Part shown: positions 9,801 through 18,785 of the stretch, one piece after another
How the letters are laid out: every line of letters begins with the position of its first letter
How positions within the stretch are numbered: the stretch's first letter is position 1
Origin: Chromera velia
Taxonomy: Eukaryota > Sar > Chromeraceae
Assembly (NCBI GenBank): GCA_018398765.1
Contig: JAHBMJ010001876.1
Coordinates: 1,222-25,413 of the forward strand
Direction of reading: 5' to 3'
Length of the DNA stretch: 24,192 nucleotides
The notes under the pieces: generated by a model
What the model saw: the letters and a program-made list of their open reading frames with translations, nothing else
The model's database searches: none
Told to the model about the DNA's origin: nothing
Made by a program: the position numbers and the translations under genes

Positions 9801-11098
9801 GAACGCGTCAGTGATCCGGAGAATGCGGCAGCAGTCCTGCAGGGGGAGGGGCACAGGCGCAAGCAGGCAGAAGACGGTAGTGAGGGAGAGAACGCGCGCA
9901 CACTCACACACAGAAACAGAGCGGGAGGCGGGGGGGCAACGGAGGCTGGTTGTTTGAAGGAAGCTGCTCTCTCCCTCTCTCTTTGTTTTTTTTTGGTTCG
10001 TTCCCAGCTGCTTAGTCTTCAGGAATGCACATTCATTCATTCATTCATTCATTCATTCGTTCACTCATTCATTCATTCATTCTCTCCTCATTCATTCATT
10101 CATTCATTCATTCATGAGAGAGGGTGTGGAAATGGAACGAAAAACCACGAGGCATCACAAATGAACAGTGCAAAGACACTTCTTCCTTCTCTCTCCCCCC
10201 TTCTTCCGACCTGCACGATCTCCAGCAGTTCAGACGAGGGTATGTCTGCTGCCCTTTTCAATCCCAGTGTGTGGAGGTCCCTGTCCCTCTTCATCAAACT
10301 CCTCGCGCTCGCACCGTTCCACCCAGAGGCTCTTCGCTTGATCAGCTCATCCTGCAGGGAGGGATCGATGGATGGATGGGTGGACCGGAAGCAGAAAAAC
10401 AAAGAACGACGCCTCTTGCGTCACAGAGGGTACTTCTTGTAATCGTTACTCCTTGGAGAGAGGTGCATCCATTCAGACAACATGTGTGACAAACATATGA
10501 ACATACACGAATGCGTGCAGCTGAACAAACAAAGAGATGAGACAGCAGACAGATTGTGACAAAAAGACAATCAATCAATCAATCAAGGAAGACTTCATTC
10601 TCCATCTACACATGCCCCCACGTCCATTTCCCTATTGATCTATCTATCTATTTACCTGCAGTTCTCGGTTGCGTGTCTTGAGGTCTTTGAGTTCCTGTGC
10701 GGAGGGCAGGCAGGCCGCCTCCATGCGAGAGGCCTCCAGCTGTTGTTCCACCGACAGAATCCTCCTCTCGCCCTCCCGTCTCTCTTCTTCCAGAGCTCCT
10801 TCGAGACAGGAGACGCGCTTCTGGAGCTGCGCACATGTGGAGTTGTGTGTGTATACACAGGCAGGTAGTGTGAATATTGTTTCCTCCCCGAGATTGTTTC
10901 TCATTCAAATGCTGCAACAGACCAAACGCAAAGAAAAGAAACGAAAAGGAAAGGAGAAAAAAAAAAAGAAAGCAAGAGAAGAATCAATGACTGAGTGGAG
11001 GAAACGAAAGAGCAGAAAAAAAAAGGAAGGAAATTCCAACAAACAGAGAGACAGAGAGACACACAACGCAAAGACAGACTAACAGAAAGGCAGACAAA

Positions 11099-11132
<34 letters not shown>

Positions 11133-14100
11133 AAAAGAGAAAGAAGGAAAGAAAGAAAGAGACAAACCGACCTCTCTCTTCTCCGCTTGGAGAGATGAAA
11201 TTTCCTGTTGGAGAAACCTTGTGCCATCTCGCCGTCTCCACTCCCCGGCAGAGCCCCCTCCTCCCCCCATGCCCGACAAAATAGACAAACTGCCCCCTCC
11301 TCGCTGACTCGCCCCACCACTCAAGTCCTGTCCCCCCACCGGGAGGGCCTCCAAAAAGTCCCCAACAGCGGCCCCGGCACCACCACCAGCAGCAGCAGCC
11401 GAAGGGCCCCGGCCTCCACCGTCTTCCCCTCCCAATGGAGATGTGGTCTCATTCAACAACACCGACGTGCCCCCTCCCACACCCCCACACAGAGGGGAGG
11501 CGATCTGCCCCCCCCCACCCTCAATGACTGAATTCGGAACGCTCCCCCCTCCCCCTGCGGATCCGAGGAGAGACCTGCACCTCCCCAACTCATCATCCTT
11601 TCCAACCAACTGCCTGCAAGCACGGAAAGGGGGGGAGGGGGAAAAGGGTAAGAGAGAGAGAGAGAGAGAGAGAGAGAATAACGAAATAAATAGATATATA
11701 AATGATTAAAAGGCTCAACAAAAATCAGAACAAAACGAAAATACTAGCCATCTACGTGTGGAGATATCCAAATAGTGAGACACACATTCTGAACATACCA
11801 AACAAATCGGGTATGATTTATTCATTGATTGTGATGCGGCCAACCCAGAAGGAAGAATAACGATCCATGAAGCAACATTGCGCACTTTATGAAAAAGCGC
11901 ATGACCAAACGACCACTCTCCCTGCCCCCCACTCCAGGTGGATGAGGAGGTGAATATATCTTCCTACCTACCTGAGTGTTGGTTTGCTCCCATGACCGTT
12001 TTGGCCATTCGTTCTCCTACCGACCTGCTGGTTTCTCTCAACTCTTTTTCAACTCTCATCTTTTCCGTCTCTACGCTCGTCAGTCGTCTCTGCAGGGCGA
12101 TCACTGCCTCCATCGCGTACGCCAGCTGTTCCCTCAACCCCGAGGCCGTGCTTCTCGAAGAGGCGGGACCTGCCAGGAAGAGACAGAGGAAAGGAAGGAA
12201 CCAGACGAGAGGGAGAGACAGGGGGGAAATGTGTTCAGGATGTCTGTCTACAGGCAAGTTGAGGTGGATGGGCAAATACAAACAGAAGGTAAAGAGAGAC
12301 AAAACCAAATAGGCAGAAACAGATGAGAGTGACAGCGCAGTCGTTGGGCATTTGTGCGGTTTCTCTCTCGCAACACCGGAAGGAAAAGGGGACCACTCCA
12401 CTTTCACTTCCTTCCAAAGTCTCTTTCATTGCATGGAAACTGAAAGTTAGTGCGAGCAGAAGGAAATGAACAGCATGAAAAAATAAGCACAAGCAGACCT
12501 GGCGGTATTGTGGCCGTGGCTCCAAGCAGAGAGAGGGCCGAGGCCGCAGAGAAGGGTCCGTTTCCTGACCCCCCCCCTGCTTGTGCCTTCATTCTGTTGG
12601 ACTTCAACTTTTCGAGAACCTCGTTCTCCCTCTCAATGCGTTTGCTCTCCAATGTTGCAGCCTTGTCGAGGGCGGTGCGGACCTGCATCCATGCAAGGGG
12701 TGGAAAGAATCGACAAAAACCAAAGAAATGTCGGACACGAACCAGACAGACATGAAGGTATGCCGTCACTTTCACGTACTCATTCCTACACACTTGGCTA
12801 CACCCAAGCTTACCCAGGCGTTTTTAGACCCGCCCCCCTCCCCCCTCCCCCAGAGGTGCTGAGCAGATGGTTCCTCTCCCTTCATGATGCATACGCCCAC
12901 CCCTGTGCTTCCCCTGTCTGACCTTCTGAAGTTCAATCTCTCTGGTCTTGTTTTGATGTTCTGCAGCCCTCAAGCGCGTGAGCAGCTCGCTCTTCTCTCT
13001 CTCAACGCGCCGCAACTCCCGACGTGCCTCTGTCTCCGCTTCCTCAGCAGCCGCACGCGCCGATAACGCTGCCGGCAGACGGCTTCTCTCTATCTCTCTC
13101 TCCGCGTCTTCCCGCGCGCTGGTCGTGTCCTCTTTTTCTTTTTCAAATCTCTCTTCATCCACACCCCCTTCTCGGTCCTCCCGTCTATTTTTCTCTGCTG
13201 GACCAGAGGCTGCAAGAGAGGGCAGAAGCTGGCGTCTCCCGTCTCTCTGCCCAGATCCCGACACGCCCTGCGTCTGTGAACGGAGCTGATGGGACGACGA
13301 GAAGGGCGGAGACGCTCCGGCAGTTCCATCAGCCGTCTCTCCGGAAAGGCTTAGGATTGCACGGTTCCTGCGAAAAGAGGAGGGAAACGAGAAAGAAAGG
13401 CAAGAGGACACAAAAAGTTACAACTCACTAAGAAAAAAAGAAGAAGCACAACAAGCAGGATAGGCAACATCCTGAAACTTCAAAATGCATATATTCTGAA
13501 ATGAAAAGAGAAGCAAGCTGACGCAGACACGTACACCATTCATTCTCACCTCCAACCTACTGACCTCGACTCGATTGCGGCCGCACTCTCATGGAGGGCT
13601 GCCACCAGTTCCGCTCCGCTCGCCCCTTCCTCCACCTGTGCCTTCTCGCCCTGCCCTCCAAACTCCTCTCCATCCTCCTCCCCTCGACCCCCTCTCAATG
13701 TCGAGGCAGCGCTCTGGGGCCTCGAGGAGATCACACAGACCTCCGAGGGCCCATCAGCAACAACTCCCTGCTGTGCGTACAGAGACACACCCCCCACAGA
13801 ATCCTCCACGACGTGAGGAGGACTCTGATGACCCCGACCGTCAAGCCGCAGGGCCCGACGACCTGCTCGGAACTCTCCGGTTGTCTCCCTTCTCGCAGGG
13901 CCCCCCCTCCTCTCTGACGCTGACGGGATGGAAGAGGTTGCTGCTCCTGCTGAGATGCCCTGCAAGCTCCGACACAGCCAGAGAAAAGAGGATTGATGTG
14001 TGCATGCAGATAGACAGACAAAAGTGAGAAATTTTCATCGGATACGCTCTTCTTGGTCTTTGTTCGACTGCTCTCTGCGTCTCTCCCATTGTCACCGTCC

Positions 14101-17100
14101 CCAAATCTTGGCGTCCCGTTGTGCGGATGGATAGGTCTCCTTCCTCTGGATGTTTGTCATTCAGTGTGAGTGAGTGTGCAGGCAAGATGACTACAGTGTG
14201 GCCGCACTTTCTGCACCTCTTGACGACTGTCGGTCCTCGACTTGTGCCCAGAGAGAGCAACACACACACACGGCTTAGGAGGACGTCCTGCTGCTGGCCC
14301 TGTTACCCTCATGCACCCCGTCTCCTTCCCTCACCATGCATGCATCCTTCTACAGACTCTCACACGTTCCTCCCTCCCTATCGGAAGGGAAGACCACTCA
14401 CTCATCGATCTTTCCAGCTCTCAATTCGAAGGCAGAGAGAGAGAGAGAGAGAGAGAAGAGAGAGAGTTTCAGTACGTGGGGCGTCTTTTTCTGTTTGTCT
14501 GCTCACGATGGCGATCGACGGGAACCTTCAAAAAACAGAATGATTTCAAAAGAAAACAAGACGAACAAGCATGCATTCTGCTGACTTTGAGACCGACACC
14601 CCTCAGCCGTTCGTGCACTCTCTGGAGGTCCCTGCGAGACACAAACACACTCACCAACCGGTCACCTCCCTCTCCTCCGCCTTTTTCCTCTCCCTCCCAT
14701 CCACCCGCCCCTGAAGGCCCACCGCCCCTCTCACTCTCCCACACACGTCCGAGGAGAGAAAATGAAGAAGCGGGCGCGTCTCTTTCTCTCTCCGCTGCAG
14801 AATGGGGACCCTTACCCTGTGCTTGTGGAGGCGCGAGATCTTCTCTGTCGGGTGCTTCCCGGTCTCTCTTCATGGAGGAGCAGGCACTGCTGTCTGAAGG
14901 GGGAGCTGGAGCACTAGGAAGCCCTCCCCCTGTTGCGAGAGATTCCTTTCCAACTGCTGGCGGTTGACTTCTCTGATACCTCTCCCTCCCCTTTCCAACT
15001 GCTTGAGAGGCTGCAGACACCTGTTTGAAGGATACCGAAAGGAGCCTCTCCAATTCCTCTTCCTCTTCCCCCGAGTCAAGAGAGTAATCCTCCTCTGACC
15101 CATTCAGACCCTCCATTCCGCTTTGGGAAGGTTTGTAAAATCGGAAGGAAGTGTGTGTCTCCCTTTTCTGTGGATGGGACGTTTTCCCTCCTGTGAAGAG
15201 GGAGGGGCGAAATGAAGAGGAAGAGCGACCACAGGGGTCTGCGTCGTGAGGGGGAAGGAGGGACAAAACTGATGATGAATCTTCAGAAGAATCGGGGGGG
15301 GGTGCACATGGAGAAAGAGGAGACTTCTTGTGTGTGTCTTTTCTTGTGTGTGTCCTGTCTCTGCGAGGGAAATCAGACGAAATCCGCGGGGCTTTCTGTA
15401 CATGCGGATTCGCGTTTATATCCGTATCTGTTTCTAATTCTTCTTCTCCCCTCGGCTCGGAACTCTGAAAATCTCCATGCCTACTCAACCTATCTACATT
15501 CCCGCTCCTTGTCGGCCGATTGTCTCCCTCTCCTTCTCCTGGTCCACCTCCGTCACCAAACGAAACCGAAACCTGGCCCTTCAATCCTCCGGAAGGTTCG
15601 CGCTTGCGGTCCCTGTCACCCCTGTGATCATGAACACTTGACACTTCACCCCTGTCTTCACCCTCAACACTGGTCTCCAACCCTTCAGAGACGGAGACAG
15701 CTTCGGAAGGCGGAGGGCGCAAGTGAGACAAAGAAAGTTGAGGGGAAGATTCAAACAACACCCGACTCCCACTACCCTTAGATTCCACCAATGGGCGTAA
15801 CTTGACGGACTCCTTCTTCACTCGGCGATCCCCTCTCTCTTCTTCCATATCTGCGGGTAGCACGCTTCCTCTGCTGTCCTCCCCTTCACTTGCTCCCGTT
15901 TTCCCCCTCCCCCTCCTCCCACGTCGAATCGCTTCGTCCGCTCTGCGAAGCAATGCAGTGCTGCGCTGTAATGCCGAAGATGCTTTTGCAGATGCAGAGG
16001 CAGAAGAAACGGAAACGGTGTCTGAGGCTGTTTTTATCGGTCTGAGATTGGACTCTTTCAATCCAGTCTCTCCGTCTCCACCTTCGTTTTCTGAATCCTC
16101 CTGGGGGTCGTTTCGGTCACCGCCTTCCGTCTCATCCCCCACTCTTTCCCTTTCCGTGGCTGACACGGACACGAAAGGGATCCGATGAGCCGCTCTCCCC
16201 TTCCCTTTTTCCTCCTGACCTCCCAAGGAAGAAACAGAGGAGGTCGAGGAAGAAGTGTCACCCCCTGGGGGAGGGGGGCACTTACTCGTGCCTCCGCGGG
16301 GCCCTCCTGCGCGTGTGACAACAGTCCCAGGGCGTCTGTATGCATCTCTATCTCTGTCTCTACCTCTATTTTCCGTTTCATCTTCCGAATCAGAATCGGA
16401 GGCGCCATCAATCGAAGGAGGACGGAGAGGATCCCTGCCTGTAGTTGTTCTCATTCTTGATCGCCCTCTTCCACCCCCGAAGGCATCCCGAGTTGCCGAG
16501 ACAACACCCTCAGCCTGTCCGAAGAGGGGGACCCGACTGTTCAGATGGGAGCTGTCCCTTTCAGCTGCTACTGCCGCATTCATCTCCACAGAGGACCCCG
16601 AAGAGGAATCCAGCGAAGGGGGGCGAAAGGGAAAATTGGAAGAACTGCATGCAGTGATGACAAATAAATGCAAGAGACGTTCTCTCTGGTGTTCATTTGA
16701 GGAACAAAAGTGAAAACAACAACGGAGAATTGCGATGAAGTTTTTGACAAAAAGATGCGGACAGAAAGACAGGTAGGCACGATCAAGATACCGCCAGGAA
16801 AAACTCTTTTTTTTTAGGTTTCTTCAGAAAGCAGGTCTGGCAGGTTCGTTCAGAAAAAGAAAGAGATCTTTTGGAGAAGGAAGCCTTACGTCTGGAGTGT
16901 GATACATGAGAAGCGACTGAAGACAAACCTGACTCATCAGCGCTTGGTGGCTTCAGAGAAACAGCTAAACCTTGTGAGACAGACATTGAGATGACGGACG
17001 AACCTACCTCTCTCGTTGCCACTCCTCTCCGTTGGGTGAAGTGAGAGCTACAGGAGGGGGGGCGCGAAAATTACCTCTGCCGCCCCCTTCTGTAAATTCA

Positions 17101-17830
17101 ACAGAAGCAGAGGGAGTGTGGAAGTCCAGGCGCATGGACCGAAAAGGCGAGGGTGAGGTCAACAAGTGATCCTCCATTATGCCGTCTCCCCTTGTTGCTT
17201 CAAGGGTTCCTGTCCTTGTGGGAGAGGGGGACCTGAAACTTCTCTGTGTTGTGTGGGAAGCCAGCCTTCGTGGTCCTCCTGTCTCTGAGGCAACCGTGGT
17301 GTTTCCTGCCAGCTCTCCCCTTCCTCCCCGGTCATCTCCCATGCTTGAATTCTCCTCTTCCGAAAGAGAGGCATCTCTGGTCAGTTGGGAGGAGGAGGAC
17401 ATGATCGCTGAAGCTTCTGTCAAAGCGACCTCGCACAATTCGGATAGATCCACTTGGGTTTTTCTGAATTGTCAAGGAACGTTCAATGACGGAACGGAAG
17501 CTCTCCCCCCCCAAGACCGGGGAGGAAAGAATCTGATCGGGATACTCAACGAGACGTCAAGCACAACGACGGGATATTCCGACCACATCAATCAATCGAT
17601 CACCTTTGAGCTCTTTTACCTGGGCAAAGGCACACTTCCACGTAATGACAGTGCCAGGCGGGAGATCGATGGCAGGAGGCCTTAAAATTCGAGAAAATTT
17701 TGGAGTCTGTCCAACAAGACGGTCGATGATGGTCCGACGATGGATCTTGGGGAGAGCAAAGAATAGCAAAGATCAATGCCCTCATTTCAGGAATTTCAAA
17801 GGCCCCGCGGCCACCCACATCGCGCGGCAT
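6689..17830 (-). CDS. Large multi-exon coiled-coil protein, CEP70-like C-terminal half (about 15 exons)
   Basis: Splice sites and phases chain at least 14 exons into one frame of about 1,900 codons; the joint between 7250 and 7090 is the only unresolved one. The order is: a short folded N-terminus (TVITWKCAFAQ); an acidic Ser-rich stretch; one 663-codon exon of charged, Ser/Arg/Gly-rich low complexity; coiled-coil exons rich in Glu, Arg, Leu and Gln; then a helical C-terminal third. That third contains MKRDRDLHTLGLKR, ELLEIVQDCCRILRITD, a 'K...LPAM' helix, LLAAVGRLLPLANK and a final IPAEVVPEINRLIKRA. These positions and their order resemble the C-terminal region of CEP70, a centrosome/basal-body protein that binds gamma-tubulin in animals. 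This is remembered family resemblance, not an alignment. If correct, the long disordered insertion before the coiled coil is unusual. If not, it is an uncharacterised coiled-coil scaffold. Transcription runs right to left, divergent from the small gene at 18278. The start codon is the least certain part. Confidence 0.65.
7082..7180 (-). CDS. Large gene exon: TNKTKELYALLEAFR helix
   Basis: This is the same reading frame as the previous exon, after one intervening TGA. It encodes KVQKRIQAAPLLETVSLV and TNKTKELYALLEAFR. The GTGCTA donor after Arg leaves phase 1, matching the acceptor of the last exon. The 5' boundary is uncertain (candidate acceptors TTCAAAAG and CTACTCGAG). Confidence 0.4.
7222..7493 (-). 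CDS. Large gene exon: LLAAVGRLLPLANK region
   Basis: The acceptor CTGTCTGTCTGCAG precedes CTG CTT GCC, phase 0. It encodes LLAAVGRLLPLANKTSVALS, then a Gly/Arg-rich linker and KASRAELERDR. The frame hits TGA directly after 7222. GTGAGT at 7221 is a perfect donor but its phase (2) does not fit the next exon, while weaker GTGCTC or GTGATG donors a little earlier would. The 3' end is therefore approximate. Confidence 0.5.
7494..9105. other. Long intron of the large gene
   Basis: This 1,612-base stretch lies between two phase-0 exons. I found no exon in it. It contains CT tracts (about 7658-7679), TATC/TGTC repeats (about 8356-8403) and A-rich or pyrimidine-rich stretches. Open frames here are simple-sequence artefacts. 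Confidence 0.5.
9106..9342 (-). CDS. Large gene exon: FLNRLFDLV region
   Basis: Exactly 79 codons, phase 0 both ends (CCGTGCAG acceptor, CAG|GTCAGA donor). LDRKEGFLNRLFDLVCGG, then an Ala/Gly linker, then ARRLLLLEERVKVLCAVASA. The first helix lies where CEP70 has its 'HFQ-LFDV' segment. Confidence 0.65.
9534..9836 (-). CDS. Large gene exon: DCCRILRITD helices
   Basis: Exactly 101 codons, phase 0 both ends (CCCCTGCAG acceptor, GAG|GTGTGT donor). It begins DCCRILRITDAFRLVEGVEK and continues ACLKLPAMTENLKALAAAVW. The Cys-Arg-x-Leu and Leu-Pro-x-Met positions are the main basis for the CEP70-like suggestion. Confidence 0.65.
10031..10114. repeat. ATTC microsatellite in intron
   Basis: About 20 copies of ATTC with a few interruptions (GTTC, ACTC, TCTCCTC) inside an intron of the large minus-strand gene. 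Confidence 0.95.
10211..10351 (-). CDS. Large gene exon: start of CEP70-like helical region
   Basis: Exactly 47 codons, phase 0 both ends (TGCAG acceptor, CAG|GTCGGA donor). The sequence DELIKRR ... SLMKRDRDLHTLGLKR ... SSELLEIVQ continues the coiled coil into a folded helical domain. Confidence 0.7.
10656..10826 (-). CDS. Large gene exon: coiled coil 4
   Basis: Exactly 57 codons between a CAG acceptor and a strong CAG|GTAAAT donor, phase 0 at both ends. It is a continuous coiled coil: LQKRVSCLEGALEEERREGE, ILSVEQQLEASRMEA and ELKDLKTRNRELQ. Confidence 0.75.
11097..11160. repeat. GAAA microsatellite in intron
   Basis: An imperfect GAAA array immediately downstream (in transcript sense) of an exon end at 11172. 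On the transcribed strand it is a long pyrimidine tract. Confidence 0.9.
11172..11613 (-). CDS. Large gene exon: Gly-rich linker and helix
   Basis: The acceptor TTCCGTGCTTGCAG precedes GCAGTTGG. Short helix QLVGKDDELGRCRSLL, then a long glycine-rich low-complexity linker, then a helix FLQQEISSLQAEKRE. It ends at a GTCGGT donor, phase 0. Confidence 0.65.
11650..11678. repeat. GA microsatellite in intron
   Basis: About 14 GA dinucleotides lie some 40 bases upstream of the acceptor at 11614, giving a CT tract in the transcript sense. Confidence 0.9.
11968..12169 (-). CDS. Large gene exon: coiled coil 3, tandem donor
   Basis: The acceptor CTTCCTGGCAG precedes GTCCCGCC. It encodes LREQLAYAMEAVIALQRRL and VETEKMRVEKELRETSRS, a clear coiled coil. 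The 3' end has overlapping donors GTAGGT and GTAGGA four bases apart. Only the second keeps the next exon in frame, so the end is placed at 11968. Confidence 0.65.
12499..12682 (-). CDS. Large gene exon: coiled coil 2
   Basis: The acceptor GGATGCAG precedes GTC CGC ACC, phase 0. It reads ALDKAATLESKRIEREN and EVLEKLKSNRMKAQ, which is heptad-like, then a Gly/Ser/Ala linker. The donor is GTCTGC, phase 1. Confidence 0.7.
12923..13367 (-). CDS. Large gene exon: coiled coil 1
   Basis: The acceptor CTCCTCTTTTCGCAG precedes GAACCGTGC, phase 2 entry. After a Ser/Gly-rich half comes a strong coiled coil: DEERFEKEKED, EREIERSRL, ARRELRRVEREKSELLTRL and HQNKTREIELQK. It ends at a GTCAGA donor, phase 0. 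Confidence 0.7.
13550..13959 (-). CDS. Large gene exon with two in-phase donors
   Basis: The acceptor GAGCTTGCAG precedes GGC ATC, phase 0. It encodes a Gly/Glu/Ala-rich segment ending ELVAALHESAAAIESR. Two donors, GTCAGT at 13564 and GTGAGA at 13549, both leave phase 2, so either end splices correctly to the next exon; the longer form adds five residues. Confidence 0.65.
13960..14654. other. Intron of the large gene
   Basis: A 695-base stretch between two phase-0 boundaries. It contains a GA microsatellite (14434-14466) and otherwise nothing I can support. Its 5' end depends on whether the GTGAGT or the further GTCAGC donor is used. Confidence 0.5.
14434..14466. repeat. GA microsatellite
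   Basis: About 12 GA dinucleotides followed by an imperfect continuation, within an intron of the large minus-strand gene. Confidence 0.9.
14655..16644 (-). CDS. Large gene exon: 663-codon low-complexity segment
   Basis: The acceptor ...CACTGCATGCAG precedes TTCTTCC and enters in phase 2. The frame is open for 663 codons to a GTGAGT donor at 14654. The composition is Ser, Glu, Asp, Gly, Arg and Pro, with DSDSEDE, RDRDRD, GEEEEE and proline runs, which indicates intrinsic disorder. An alternative end about 45 bases further left (GTCAGC donor after Leu-Lys, phase also 0) would add a helix RRDLQRVHERLRGVGLK. Confidence 0.65.
17008..17452 (-). CDS. Large gene exon: Ser-rich acidic segment
   Basis: About 148 codons starting VDLSELCEVALTEASAIM, then Ser/Thr/Gly/Arg-rich sequence including RSFRSPSPTRTGT (SP/TP sites). 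It ends GAG AG at a strong GTAGGT donor, phase 2, which matches the entry phase of the long exon to the left. Confidence 0.6.
17611..17745 (-). CDS. Large gene exon: TVITWKCAFAQ region
   Basis: A strong acceptor (TTTGCTATTCTTTGCTCTCCCCAAG) precedes ATC CAT CGT. The frame encodes a compact, mixed-residue sequence ending in FAQ at a GTAAAA donor (17619). That donor does not phase with the next exon. Extending nine bases past FAQ to a weaker GTGATC donor at about 17610 and joining to TGGATC at 17452 gives a continuous FAQVKELK-VDLSELCE. The donor is therefore ambiguous, while the exon itself is well supported. Confidence 0.5.
17819..17830 (-). CDS. Candidate first exon of the large gene (start)
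   Basis: ATG CCG CGC GAT is followed by a GTGGGT donor. The phase (0) fits the next exon across a 73-base intron that ends in a pyrimidine-rich acceptor. It is offered only as the simplest start; other starts in the CpG-rich upstream region are possible. Confidence 0.25.
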
Positions 17831-18277
17831 CGCGGCCCGCGCTGTTTCTGCGGGGCCGCGCGGTCCCGGTTAGTCCGTGCAGCCGGATTTGTGTTGCAGA
17901 GTTGCAAGCCTGCATGCATGCAATGCAACGGCTGAATTTTTGGGCCGGAAAAGTGAAAAGCGGTGTACTAAAACGCCGCGTTGGAACGCGGAGTCCGCGA
18001 ACTGGGGCACTTTGGTGCTTTCCGGGACAATAGCTGAGGCTGTGACTGTCGGCAATCTGCATGATCGAAGTACATACGAGTCCAAAACTGTTCGATTTTG
18101 CACGACTTTGCTGTCGAAAAGAGGGAGCTTAGGCATTTTGATGAGCCTCAAGCCAACAAGGAAGGTCTGCACTTGACTCACAACTTCGCGGAGTCACAAG
18201 ACTACTGCGCTTTCCACAACCTGTCTCCGTGTGCAACACAGCTGGATCCAACTTCACGTCTCCTCTAACAAGACACT
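17831..18277. promoter_or_regulatory. Divergent CpG-rich intergenic region (putative bidirectional promoter)
   Basis: This is the gap between the likely starts of a minus-strand gene (about 17830) and a plus-strand gene (18278). The segment 17800-17880 is very rich in CG dinucleotides and contains a GGCCCCGC / GCGGGGCC inverted pair (17801-17808 and 17850-17857). No TATA-like box is obvious. The promoter role is inferred from the divergent layout alone. Confidence 0.4.
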
Positions 18278-18785
18278 ATGGGTGGCGGTGGCGGAAGAAG
18301 CGCTGGCGGAGCCTCTGTGAGCAGCATCAGAGGAGGATACGGTAACCAGCTGTATGTCGGAGACGGCACCACATCTGCATACGCCCCCTCGCCCTCCTAC
18401 CGGTCAGGGTACGCATCTGTGGATGAGTACTACGCAGGTGTCCCACGCTACTCAACACCGTCTCCTTACACTTACGTCAACGGCGTCGCTCACGCACGTC
18501 AGTTTCTTCCTTCCTACCCTCCTTAGCGTACTCTTTTATCCTTCGTAAGCTCATGTGCCGTTTGTTTCTCCTCTTGCAGCTGCGTGCGTCGATCTGGCGG
18601 ACTGGAAGGATCCTGACGGGGACGTGTGTGCAGAGTACGCGATGAACACCCACTGGTGCAATTGGCTGATCTTTGGCAGCAACGGAATGACGCCCAGGAA
18701 GGCGTGCTGCCAGGCGTGCAGTGCCACGGGGGCAGTGGACACGGACCACAAGGAGAAGGATGGGAAGGATCTTTTCCACCACTGA
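18278..18785 (+). CDS. Small Gly/Tyr-rich protein with six-cysteine C-terminal domain (2 exons)
   Basis: Exon 1 runs 18278-18497 and exon 2 runs 18580-18785, separated by an 82-base intron (GTCAGT donor, CTCTTGCAG acceptor). The phase-1 junction keeps the frame, giving 141 residues. Residues 1-75 are low complexity: a Gly run after Met, then Ser, Tyr and Pro with repeated SYR/GYAS/YYAG words, suggesting a flexible or adhesive segment. Residues 76-125 form a compact domain: CVDLADWKDPDGDVC, then NTHWCNW, then RKACCQAC, six cysteines in all. The 'C-D-x-W-x-D-x-G-D-x-C' opening and 'CC-x-x-C' ending resemble small disulphide domains that are common and often repeated in alveolate and stramenopile extracellular proteins, and loosely resemble ShKT domains. 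The tail is charged (DTDHKEKDGKD). There is no signal peptide at this start, so if it is secreted the start may lie in an upstream exon. No family name is assigned. Confidence 0.8.

Noticed and set aside
10984-11320. Minus-strand Phe/Leu/Ser-rich frame resembling membrane segments
   Set aside because: It is produced by the GAAA/CTTT repeat inside an intron. It is not a transmembrane protein.
14632-14654. Perfect donor (GTGAGT) and acceptor (TCTCGCAG) only 23 bases apart
   Set aside because: Such an intron would be far shorter than all others here, and its removal would shift the frame. The donor more likely pairs with the acceptor at 13960, or neither is used.
16783-17006. Possible extra exon of the large gene (SVASHVSHSRRKASFSKRS region)
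   Set aside because: The flanking exons already join in phase without it, and its candidate splice sites give early stops. It may be an alternative exon, but I cannot support it.
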